Shown here: positions 55,559-64,000 of the stretch, in pieces | Layout: each line of letters begins with the position of its first letter | How positions within the stretch are numbered: position 1 is the first letter of the stretch | NCBI GenBank assembly: GCA_002729725.1 | Contig: PBYS01000098.1 | Location: forward strand, 124,001 to 188,000 | Length of the DNA: 64,000 nucleotides | Origin: Puniceicoccaceae bacterium | GTDB lineage: Bacteria > Verrucomicrobiota > Verrucomicrobiia > Opitutales > Coraliomargaritaceae | Direction: 5' to 3' | Notes under the pieces: model-generated | Databases searched by the model: none | Told to the model about the DNA's origin: nothing | What the model saw: the letters and a program-made list of their open reading frames with translations, nothing else | Program-made: the position numbers and the translations under genes

Positions 55559-56659
55559 ATGGCAGTTCTCGAAACAATTCACGGTCTTTTAAATCTCGCT
55601 GTCGAAAATGGTGCCAGTGATATCCACATAAAATCCAATAAGCCTGCTTTTTTACGTCTCAGTGGCCGCTTGGAATCAGTGGAGATGGACCCCGTTCCGC
55701 CGGAGGACATTCGCGAGTTTATCGAGCAAAGCGTGCCGGAAGAGTTTTTTGGCAGATGGACGAATGATCGGCAAGTGGACTATTCATATCGGGTGGAGAA
55801 TATTGGCCGTTTCCGTGTCAATGGCTTTCTGCAGCGTGGCATGCCCAGCATTGTGATGCGCCATGTGAGTGATCATCCTCCGACTTTTGAGGAGCTCAAT
55901 ATTGACGGGGGCATTTTATCCAAGCTCTGCCAGGAAAAAAACGGCATCGTAATTCTATGTGGTGCGACGGGGTCGGGTAAGAGCTCCACGCTCGCGGCCA
56001 TGATTAATTATATTAACATGCACTTCGATAAACACATCGTGACGCTCGAAGACCCGATCGAATACACCTACACTGATATTAAATCGATCATCAATCAGCG
56101 TGAGGTGGGCATTGATTGTCCCAGTTTTTCCGCTGGAATGCGTGCTGTGCTTCGTCAGGATCCCGATGTGATTTTGGTGGGAGAAATGCGTGATAAATCC
56201 ACATTTGAGACTGCGCTGCAAGCCGCTGAAACGGGACACTTAGTGTTTGGGACCTTGCACGCTTCGAGTGCGCAGCAAGCTGTGCAACGTCTCTTCGAAT
56301 TTTTCCCCGAAGAGCGTAAAGAGGCCTTGCAGCGCCAGATTGCCGCCTCTCTTTTGGCCACCATTACCCAGAAGCTCTTGCCTGCGCTAGAAGGTGGCGG
56401 TCGCTTCCCGGTTTCAGAAGCCTTCGTCTTAGATACCTTGGCGCGTAAGGTGATCATGGAGGGCGAATTTACAAAAATTGAATCCGTAATTGAAGCCAGT
56501 GAAGACAATGGTTCGAAGACTTTTAACCAGGACCTCTATCGTTTGGTCAAGGCAGGCAAGGTGACCAAGGATCATGCGATGAGCCATTCGCCGAATCCGA
56601 GCCAGTTGGAAATGAACCTTAAGGGCATTTTCCTTAGTAGTGGCGGGATTGTTCGCTAA
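55559..56659 (+). CDS. PilT-type pilus retraction ATPase
   Basis: The 366-aa hexameric ATPase has an N-terminal PAS-like domain (GASDIHIKSNKPAFLRLSG), Walker A GATGSGKSS, the Asp box (TLEDPIEY), Walker B (DVILVGEMRD) and the His box (ETGHLVFGTLHASSA). It powers type IV pilus retraction; whether it is PilT or PilU is not clear from sequence alone. No other pilus genes are adjacent. Confidence 0.92.
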   Translation: MAVLETIHGLLNLAVENGASDIHIKSNKPAFLRLSGRLESVEMDPVPPEDIREFIEQSVPEEFFGRWTNDRQVDYSYRVENIGRFRVNGFLQRGMPSIVMRHVSDHPPTFEELNIDGGILSKLCQEKNGIVILCGATGSGKSSTLAAMINYINMHFDKHIVTLEDPIEYTYTDIKSIINQREVGIDCPSFSAGMRAVLRQDPDVILVGEMRDKSTFETALQAAETGHLVFGTLHASSAQQAVQRLFEFFPEERKEALQRQIAASLLATITQKLLPALEGGGRFPVSEAFVLDTLARKVIMEGEFTKIESVIEASEDNGSKTFNQDLYRLVKAGKVTKDHAMSHSPNPSQLEMNLKGIFLSSGGIVR

Positions 56660-56666
56660 TTGAGCT

Positions 56667-57863
56667 GTGAATTGTCTTATCATCGGTAAGGTGTGGCCGG
56701 AGCCAAGCTCCACCGCTGCGGGACGTCGTACCTGCGATATCATCATTGCCTTGCAATTGGAAGGCTGGCAGCTGCACTTTGCCTGTTCGGCGCAACAGAG
56801 CGCGCATGCGCTCGATTTGGCGCTGTTAAATGTGCAGACACATCGGATCGCGGTCAATGATGCGGGTTTTGATTCATGGGTCCAAGCGCTGGCGCCTGAT
56901 GTGGTGATCTTTGATCGTTTTATGACAGAAGAGCAATTCGGCTGGCGCGTGGCGCAACACTGCCCGCAGGCCCTTCGGGTATTGGACACCAGTGATCTGC
57001 ATTGTTTACGACTCGCGCGCCAAGAGGCACTCAAGCACGGGGGCGAGCCACAATTGCACAACGAGACCGCGCTGCGCGAAATCGCTTCCATCTACCGCTC
57101 CGACCTCACGCTGATGATTTCCGATTTTGAGATGCAAGTTTTGCGACGTGAGTTTTCGATCGCTCAGGACTTGCTGGCGTATTGGCCATTCGCCGTGCCT
57201 CCTTTACCTGAGCCCGCGCCCTTTGAGGCGCGTCAGCATTTTATTTTAATCGGTAGCTTTTTACATCCTCCCAATCTCGATGCTGCTCGCTGGTGCAAGC
57301 AAAGTATTTGGCCGGAGATACGTGCCGCGCTGCCGCAGGCCGAACTGCACTGCTATGGCTCTTATGGAGATCGCTATGCCGGCGAGCTGCACGCGCCCAA
57401 GCAAGGCTTCCACTTTCGAGGTCGAGCCGAAGACGCCTTGCGAACGATGGCGCAATATCGCGTTAATCTGGCGCCCTTACGTTACGGTGCGGGGCTCAAG
57501 GGCAAAGTCTTCGACGGCTTTCAAAGCGGCACCCCGACGGTGATGACTCCCATCGCAGCGGAGGGCATTGGCCCCCTGGCGGACTGGAGTCATGCACAGC
57601 CGGCGGCTTTTGTGGCTGAAGCGGTACAGCTTCATCGCGATGCCTCTGCCTGGCAGGCACGGCAGGCCGCCGAGCGCGCGCTTTGCGAGGAACGCTTTAG
57701 CGCCGCACATTGGCAGCCGCAATTGCTGCATACATTAGAGCTGGCCATCGAGGCGCGTGAGAGGCGCCGGCAGCAGAATTTTATCGGTCAAATGCTTCGG
57801 CATCACCAGCACCGCAGTACCGAGTTTATGAGCCGTTGGATTGAAGCGAAAAATCAACTGTAG
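56667..57863 (+). CDS. Family 4-like glycosyltransferase
   Basis: The 398-aa protein has a GT-B fold. The N-terminal domain contains PEPSSTAAGRRTCDII and the C-terminal domain YGAGLKGKVFDGFQSGTPTVMTPIAAEGIG, a donor-binding pattern of GT4 enzymes. The start GTG at 56667 is 7 nt after pilT's stop, so the two are likely co-transcribed. The sugar donor and acceptor are unknown; modification of the pilus or cell surface is possible. Confidence 0.83.
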   Translation: MNCLIIGKVWPEPSSTAAGRRTCDIIIALQLEGWQLHFACSAQQSAHALDLALLNVQTHRIAVNDAGFDSWVQALAPDVVIFDRFMTEEQFGWRVAQHCPQALRVLDTSDLHCLRLARQEALKHGGEPQLHNETALREIASIYRSDLTLMISDFEMQVLRREFSIAQDLLAYWPFAVPPLPEPAPFEARQHFILIGSFLHPPNLDAARWCKQSIWPEIRAALPQAELHCYGSYGDRYAGELHAPKQGFHFRGRAEDALRTMAQYRVNLAPLRYGAGLKGKVFDGFQSGTPTVMTPIAAEGIGPLADWSHAQPAAFVAEAVQLHRDASAWQARQAAERALCEERFSAAHWQPQLLHTLELAIEARERRRQQNFIGQMLRHHQHRSTEFMSRWIEAKNQL

Positions 57864-57962
57864 ACGCATTACGCGTATGCAACACGCAGTAATTTAGAGC
57901 TCCGTTGATAAATGAAGTGGAGAGCGAAATAAGTTGGGAGCGCTGAAATGATGGCGACTGAC

Positions 57963-58481
57963 TTATGGGGCGATCGTCCTGGTCATGAAGCTCGCTTCGT
58001 CCTTTTCATGGCTCAGTGTCCACGATAGCTGGGTTTTCCAAGTTGCTACGGCTTTAATTTCTAGGCCAGGGCGGGATTTTAGCTCTACATTATAGCTGCC
58101 TTGACCAAACCATACGCGTGGTTGTGCCCAGTCTTTCGCATCCAGCGTTTGCTCCAGACTGAGTCCGGACTCGGTGTCGAGTACGGCCCACCAGTTGGCG
58201 CTCAGGTCGCCGGTTTTGTGGTCGCCGAGTCCACTCCAGAAGGGGAGGCGCTCAATGCTTAGCCCCAGCGGAAAGTAGAATACGTCTGTGACGGATTCAC
58301 CATGGCCGCCGATGGTATACTCGGGGTGTATATCAAACTTGAGCTTCGTGCTTGTTTCGCTTGGGTTGCTGACCTCGATGCGCTGCGCCAAGGTTGATTG
58401 CTGGAGGCTCCAGGTTTGGTATACAAATTCGGGTTTTGTTTCTTGGGGGTTCTTGTTTGGAATTGGATCTCTCCGTGGCCT
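57963..58481 (-). pseudogene. C-terminal fragment of an unknown protein
   Basis: An open frame with no plausible ATG runs about 170 codons from a stop at 58482 and includes NPSETSTKLKFDIHPEYT and ESGLSLEQTLDAKDWAQP. Folding-like beta-strand patterns continue up to its 5' edge, so it seems cut off rather than complete. A TTG at 58391 would give 142 aa. Its context suggests an accessory carbohydrate protein. The identity is not recognised. Confidence 0.5.
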
Positions 58482-58574
58482 TCAGAGTGGTGGAGTCGTT
58501 ACTTTTTTATTACAAGTCTATGCGTCACTGGCATTCTTGGCATCGTTTCAACGTTTTGGTTTCTGGTCGGCGGT

Positions 58575-59222
58575 GTGATCGACTTGAGGCAGTTGTTTGT
58601 TGATCTCGATGGCGTGATCGTATCGACGGACGAGTATCACTACTTGGCCTGGAAGGAATTGGCCGATGAGAAGGGCTTTTCTTTTTCACGGCAGAATAAT
58701 GAGTGTCTGCGTGGGGGCAGCAGCATGGAGACGCTGGAGATCATTTTGGGCGATGCCAGCAGAGACTACAGCGAGGCCGATAAGGTCGCGATGGTTGAGC
58801 ATCAGAATACGATCTACCGTCAGTTGCTTTCGAAATTACAGGCCGACGAGATCCTGCCCGGCGTGATGGACTGCCTGGACCAACTGAAGGCGCAGGGGGT
58901 GAAAGTGGGCATTGGCTCATCCAGCAAGGACGCCGCTTTTATACTTCAGGCGATTGGCTTGAATGCCGTGTTTGATGCGGTGGTCGACGTCAGCTGTATC
59001 ACGCGTTCGAAGCCGGATCCGGAAGTGTTTACTTTAGCCGCCCAGCAACTTGCTGTTGAGCCCGGGGCTTGTCTCGTCGTTGAAGATGCGGAAGCCGGAA
59101 TTGAGGCTGCGCTTGCGGCCGGGATGGCGGTGTTGGCGGTCGGTCCTGCCGCCAGTGATCCACGCGCGCACTTGAAGGCCGGGGATCTGTCGCAAGTGAC
59201 GATAGAGGCGATGCTGCAGGTG
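58575..59222 (+). pseudogene. pgmB: Beta-phosphoglucomutase-like HAD domain, fused to a broken GH3
   Basis: The HAD-type fold begins LFVDLDGVIVSTDEYHYLAWK (catalytic Asp pair), continues with GIGSSSKDA and KPDPEVFTLAAQQL and ends VVEDAEAGIEAALAAGM, matching PgmB, which interconverts beta-glucose-1-phosphate and glucose-6-phosphate. The domain itself appears whole and could still fold, but no stop separates it from the GH3 sequence that follows in the same frame (RGLSAHTISAMNRY). GTG at 58575 is the likeliest start; there is no clear ribosome-binding site. Confidence 0.65.
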
Positions 59223-59252
59223 CGTGGGCTCTCTGCCCATACGATTTCTGCC

Positions 59253-60536
59253 ATGAATCGTTATGAGAAAGTGGATACATTTGCTGAAAGCATGTTGGCG
59301 CAGCTTAGCCTGGAGGAGAAAGTGTCGCTCTGTCATGCGGGCAGTAAGTTTGCCACCAACCCCGTTCCGCGTCTGAACATACCTGCCTTCGAGATGTCGG
59401 ATGGCCCGCATGGGGTACGCCATGAAATCAGTAAAACACGCTGGGAGCCTGCCGGCTGGGACGATGACCATGCGAGCTACTTGCCCTGTGGCACGGCACA
59501 GGCTGCCACCTGGAACCGCGAACTGATGGCGCGTTGCGGTGCGGTCTTAGGCGCCGAGGCGACATTTGAATATGCTGAGAATGCTGCCTATGAAAGCCTG
59601 CATGATCAGTTGCCCGGTGGTGTGCACGGCCAGAACTTCAGTGTTATCTGGGAAACAGAACTGACGGCGCCGGAGGCGGGGACCTATCATTTTGGTTTCA
59701 TGACCGACGGACTGGCGGAGCTCTTGCTGAATGGGAAAACCCTGTGTCAGACGGATTGTGATGCGCACCGCCATGTGGCGAGTGCCAATTTGTCTTTGGA
59801 GGCTGGTGAGGTCGTTTGAATCCAGTTGCGCTTTGCCATGAGCGACAATGCGAGCTACGTGAAATTCGGCTGGCGGCGTCCGGGCGATGCGGTCGCGAAT
59901 ACGGGTGGCCGCTCCACGCGTGAGGAAGCTCTGCGGATTGCGAAGGAGGCCGATGCGGTTATCTTTGTCGGGGGGCTGTCGCACATGCAGGATATTGAAG
60001 GGCGTGACCGAAAGGATTTACAGCTTCCCGATGGGCAGGATGCCTTGATTGACGATCTGCTCCAAGTCGCGCCCGAGATGGTGGTTTGCCTGATCAGCGG
60101 CTCTGCCGTTGAAATGCCCTGGTCGCCTCGGTCCAAGTCGATTGTTTGGACTTCCTATGCCGGCATGGAAGGTGGCAAGGCACTGGCGGAAGTGCTGTTT
60201 GGCACCGTAAATCCCAGTGAAATCCTGCTCTCTCTGACTGTGACGAATCACGGTGCTCTAGCCGGGCAAGAAGTGGTTCAACTTTATCTCGAAGGCCGTT
60301 CCCCGGAGCATCCGAGTCAGATGCTGGAGTTGCGAGGTTTTGAAAAAGTGAGTCTGAAGCCCGGCGAGCACAAGCTCGTGCGCTTTCGCCTGACTCCGCA
60401 AGAACTGGCTCATTACTCGCGGTCACAGCGCGAGTGGGCCACTCATTCAGAAGAACTTCGTGTGCGCGTGGGCACCTCCTCAGAGGCGCTGCCCTTATCG
60501 CTTTCGATCCAATTACCTCAGGCACTGTTACTCTAA
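59253..60536 (+). pseudogene. Glycoside hydrolase family 3 remnant with PA14 domain
   Basis: The start (LEEKVSLCHAGSKFATNPVPRLNIPAFEMSDGPHGVRHE to RCGAVLGAEA) is typical GH3. Near 59555 it jumps in frame to a PA14 domain (FSVIWETELTAPEAGTYHFGFMTDGLAELLLNG), losing about 400 residues including the catalytic Asp (SDW region). An in-frame TGA at 59817-59819 follows EAGEVV, where the PA14 frame continues normally as IQLRFAMSD. A further in-frame jump near 60220 joins LFGTVNPS to LTVTNHGALAGQEVVQLYLEG. So it carries at least two deletions and one nonsense codon. Confidence 0.82.
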
Positions 60537-60577
60537 GTGCAACAGTGAGACAGTCGAACCCCAAACTACCCCCAACT

Positions 60578-63362
60578 ATGAATGATCGAAACCTGCTTGG
60601 TGCCCCCCTCACACGTATCCGTCGGCTCCGCCGACGGGCTACATTCGGCTTATTGATGCTTTGTGCTTCCTGCTGGCCTCTCGGCGCGCAAGGCCTGTCC
60701 ATTCTAAGTGGCAATCAATTCACTTCCACCGAAGATTCTCAGGAGTATAGTGGATACGGACATTATGCAAATCCGAGGTCTGGAGTCAGTTACAGCTATC
60801 AGGATCCGGTCTATACAGGTGGTGATGAGCTGACCGAGGATAGTTCGAATAGCAAACTGCTTGCGGGGAACATCGGGTCCACCGATGCGAATGACATGGT
60901 CTATCTGGGGAATACCTCCGGGGTGACGGTGGTCAGCCTTACCTATGATCTCGGTAGTATTTGCGAAGTGGATACCGTGGATGTCTGGGCGCTCTGTGGT
61001 GAAGATACACAAATCAAGAAAGTGACTTACTCGGTGAGTGAGGACGGGGTGAATTATTCCGGAATGGGAACGGTGTATCCTGGCTATCCTAGCGGGGATA
61101 CGGTCCTGCAAATCCGCAAGAGCAACAGCACACCAAAACTGGGGCGCTACGTGAAGGTTTTGGTGGAGGAACAGACTTTGGATTATACCGGTGACTGGTC
61201 CTTTCGGGTCTCGCTGGGAGAGGTCGTCGTTCTGGGAACGCCCTATGAGGTCGAGCCGGAGCCGGAAGATCCGCCACTGGGACCGACTGGTGTCCTGAGC
61301 GGCAATACATTTACGTCCCAGGAGGATTTTCAGCACTATGGCAGTCTGGCCTATTATGGGAATCCACGTAGCGGGGTGAGCTACAGTTATGAAGACGCGG
61401 TTTATACCGGAGGGGATGAGCTGAGTGAGGACCCTTTTCGAGTGAAGCTCAACTCCGGCAAGGTCAGCAGTGCCGATGCCGCAGACATGCTTTATTTGGG
61501 CAATACTTCCGGCGTCACGCAGATCTCCATCGTGTATGATCTGGGAGTCGAGTGTGAAGTCGACACCGTGGATACCTGGGTCTTTTGCGGGGCAGGCACT
61601 CAAATTAAGAAAGTGACCTCATATATCAGCTCCAACGGGGTATCTTATTCCACTGTGAAGTCATCAATCGTTCCGTATCCGAGTGGTGATACCATGATTC
61701 AAGTTTCACAGACTCCCGGCTCTCTCATGACGGGGCGCTATGTCAAAGTGGTGATCGAGGAGCAGCCTCTGGACTATCTCGATAATTGGTCCTATACCGC
61801 ATCCATTGGCGAAATAGTCATCATCGGGCGCGCACCGGATGCAGCCGGCCCGGTCTTCCTTTTGAGCGATAATCATCTGCGCTCGTCCGGCAGCTATAAT
61901 ACATCGATGCTGCAGATCGCCACGGGAGCGACTTATCAATGGACGACCAAGGAACCATTTGTGACCGATGGTCACTTGATCGCCAGTGACGAAGATGACG
62001 CGAATGATGGAGTGGGCGGCCTGCCGGACTTGACCGACGGCTCCGATACACAGACCGATGTTTCAATGGTCTGCACCAGCTCCATTGGCACCGAGGGGGA
62101 CTATGCCGGAGTTCAGTTTGATTTGAAAGACGTCTATGAGCTCGGGGAGATCGACCTGTGGACATTGGCCGACGCGAATAGCTACATGGACGGCTATGAA
62201 GTGCTCATCAGTAATAACGGCAGTGACTATACCTCGCTCGGGTTTACTGTGAATACCCACCCACGCAGCTCCAATGGGATGGTCAATGCCTGGACCGGTG
62301 GTCTCAGTGGACAGAATGCACGCTACGTTAAAATCATCATGCACAATGCCAATGACTCGCAGCAGCTGACGGTCGGCGAAATCGCGATTTGGGGCACGCG
62401 TCCCTATGACATCAGCTTGCCGGTCAATTCACAGCCGGAGCCAGTGTCCACCGACGCCCGGCTGAAAAACTACAGTAAGCTCTATTTGGACTGGTCGAAC
62501 TATAACCATGTCGTCAACGACGTGAATCAATACAAGATCTACATCGAGACTCAGAATTTCAGCACCGTATCCGGTTTGACGCCCGTCAAAACCATCAGCC
62601 CCGGGTCCAAGGCTCCAAGGCAAAGTGGCGAGCTACTTCGCCTTGGAGCCGGAGACCACCTACTACATTGCCGTGACACCACTGACGAGTGCCGGAGTCG
62701 AGCGCGAGGATGTCAGTCCGCTGGTGCTGACCACGCCGGGAGTGATCGATACCACCGGCAAGATCAAGCATCTGTTCAATATCAATGACCCCGCCTACGG
62801 TGCGGGCCAGTATACGCAACATCCGGACGAGTGGGGCAATATGCTGATGAAGGCGGACCTCTTGAAAGAGCTGGGCCATATACAGAAGAATCGCTGGTTC
62901 AATCACGATGGGGTGGTGATGGATCAATACAGCCGCCGGGGCATCGCCTTCCACCTGTTTTACAACGACCCAAGCAAGCTGAGCTTTGATAACAGCTGGG
63001 GCGTGTGGTCCTTCTCCACGTATAATGAGCCGGACCTGGCGAACCGAGATGTCCACGCAGTGGCGGCCAATATCAGTTCCAACCATGCGGCGCTGAAGGC
63101 GGCTGACAGTCGAAACGTCTTGTTCGAGCCCGCATTGGGTGACACCAACACCGCAGGACTGACCTGGTTGGAAGATTTCTACAATTCCGACGGACAGAAT
63201 GGCGCCCAGGTGAAGACCTATTTCGATGTCATGGATGTACATGCCTATTGTAAATATGCCGATCCCTATCCCGCCGGGCTGACTGCCGGAGTGCCCGAGG
63301 CCTTGCTTGATAAGATCGATACCTTGCGCGCGAACAAAGCATCCATCCAAGTAATGTCATGA
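60578..63362 (+). pseudogene. Discoidin-repeat glycoside hydrolase, frameshifted and truncated
   Basis: A secreted enzyme with a signal peptide (LMLCASCWPLGAQG). Two closely similar F5/8-type-C-like domains (each with NPRSGVSYSY, VYTGGDEL and YLGNTSGVT), a third, more distant one, and a fibronectin-type-III domain follow. Near 62610 the frame shifts by one inside the Fn3 domain; the continuation (SYFALEPETTYYIAVTPL) leads into a GH-A-clan catalytic domain with the acid/base motif YNEPDL. It ends abruptly at IQVMS, overlapping the lacI start by 3 nt, before the expected nucleophile Glu region. The first part could still be secreted. Confidence 0.75.
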
Positions 63363-64000
63363 ATATACGATCTATCGCCAAAGAATCCGGTTTATCAGTG
63401 GCCACAGTTTCACGGGTTTTGAATAATGAAAGCGGGGTCAGCGAAGAAGCACGCCAGAAAGCGCTGAAAGTGATTGAGCGTTCTGGTTATAAACCACGCA
63501 GCTACTCTCAGCGTCGTGGCACGCGCATTGCCATTGTGGTGGAAGCCGGCGCTCCATCTTTTGATAGTTTTTATTCATTGGTTTTTACCGGAATCTCCCG
63601 TTACGCTTGGGAATGTGGCTTTGAAGCGACGCTGCTTTATTTTTCTCCGGAAGATGAGCGGGATTCGAGTGGCGAATTGGTTGAGCTACTTCGTAAGAAG
63701 CGTTGCAACGGTGCGGTGTTGATCGCTCCGATCAGTGAAAAAGAAGGCCGGGATTTGATTGCGGCACGGATTCCCTCAGTGCTGGTTGCGCACCGATTGG
63801 ATATCGATGGTATCGGTTATATTGACTGTAACAATTTTCAAGGCGCGTGGGATCTGACCGAGTACCTGCTGCGCTTGGGGCATCGGAATATTGCCTATCT
63901 CTGTGGTAATTTGGAAAAAGGAAACAACAGTGATCGACTGGAAGGATTTCTGAAAGCCATGGAGAAATCCGGAGTGGATGTCGACGATGGCTGGTTGGTT
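63359..64000 (+). CDS. LacI-family transcriptional regulator (partial)
   Basis: The gene begins with a LacI helix-turn-helix and hinge (IRSIAKESGLSVATVSRVLNNESGVSEEARQKALKVIERSGYKPR), followed by the periplasmic-binding-protein-like sensor domain (RIAIVVEAGAPSFDSFYSLVFTGI, YLLRLGHRNIAYLCG). It runs off the window at 64000 after 214 codons, with no lesion in the visible part. It probably controls the adjoining carbohydrate genes in response to a sugar. Confidence 0.93.
   Translation, partial: MNIRSIAKESGLSVATVSRVLNNESGVSEEARQKALKVIERSGYKPRSYSQRRGTRIAIVVEAGAPSFDSFYSLVFTGISRYAWECGFEATLLYFSPEDERDSSGELVELLRKKRCNGAVLIAPISEKEGRDLIAARIPSVLVAHRLDIDGIGYIDCNNFQGAWDLTEYLLRLGHRNIAYLCGNLEKGNNSDRLEGFLKAMEKSGVDVDDGWLV

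Noticed and set aside
1-64000. tRNA, rRNA, CRISPR array, insertion sequence, integrase or phage genes
   Set aside because: None was recognised on reading either strand; a dedicated covariance-model search was not possible.

Overview
The window most resembles a marine member of the Verrucomicrobiota (Opitutae/Puniceicoccales, Coraliomargarita-like). I base this on two exosortase-type PEP-CTERM surface proteins, LacI and glycoside-hydrolase genes for polysaccharide use, generally weak Shine-Dalgarno sequences and the overall gene mix. The taxonomy is an inference and no rRNA gene is present to confirm it. I saw no tRNA, rRNA, CRISPR array, transposase or prophage.

Layout. (1) 1-10.3 kb: a small acidic lipoprotein; an AlgB/KinB-like sigma-54 two-component pair; a minus-strand operon of dihaem cytochrome c, opgG, an unknown gene and opgH for periplasmic glucan synthesis; a formate/nitrite-family transporter; and a DUF1328 plus entericidin-like stress pair. 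(2) 10.3-15.5 kb: a minus-strand nodT-macA-macB-response regulator-histidine kinase efflux operon. Only the outer-membrane gene looks whole; the other four have lost internal segments. (3) 15.7-22.5 kb: a signalling block with a membrane histidine kinase, a single-domain response regulator, a REC-PAS3-HK-REC hybrid kinase and a PAS-SpoIIE phosphatase. (4) 22.6-26.5 kb: oxidative-stress genes oxyR, ahpC, ahpF and a Fur-family regulator, with a near-consensus OxyR operator between oxyR and ahpC. (5) 26.6-32.5 kb: a divergent surface-uptake module of two PEP-CTERM proteins, a TonB-dependent receptor and a partner surface protein, with a tandem operator-like repeat in the shared promoter. (6) 32.5-36.7 kb: a second efflux operon (NodT, HlyD, RND) in which only the adaptor is intact. 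(7) 36.8-57.9 kb: dense, healthy housekeeping genes: thrS, glmS, glgC, usp, lgt, a LysM protein, parB, a YbdG-like channel, LolA-like, LON-domain, Cdd1-like, deoC, hydrolase, mrp, tolB-like, ruvA, dapB, dapA, pilT-like and a glycosyltransferase. (8) 58-64 kb: a decayed carbohydrate locus (beta-phosphoglucomutase/GH3 remnant, a discoidin-repeat glycoside hydrolase broken by a frameshift and truncated, an unrelated C-terminal fragment), followed by an apparently intact but window-truncated lacI.

The most striking observation is the clustering of lesions. About fifteen internal deletions, frameshifts or nonsense changes fall in three accessory loci (efflux 1, efflux 2, carbohydrate), while tens of kilobases of neighbouring genes are undamaged. 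Either these loci are undergoing recent deletion-driven decay in the organism, or the assembly or amplification dropped segments. Read mapping and a sister genome would decide. The best positive functional finds are the OxyR operator, the paired surface-uptake module with its tandem operator, and the cytochrome-opgG-X-opgH operon.
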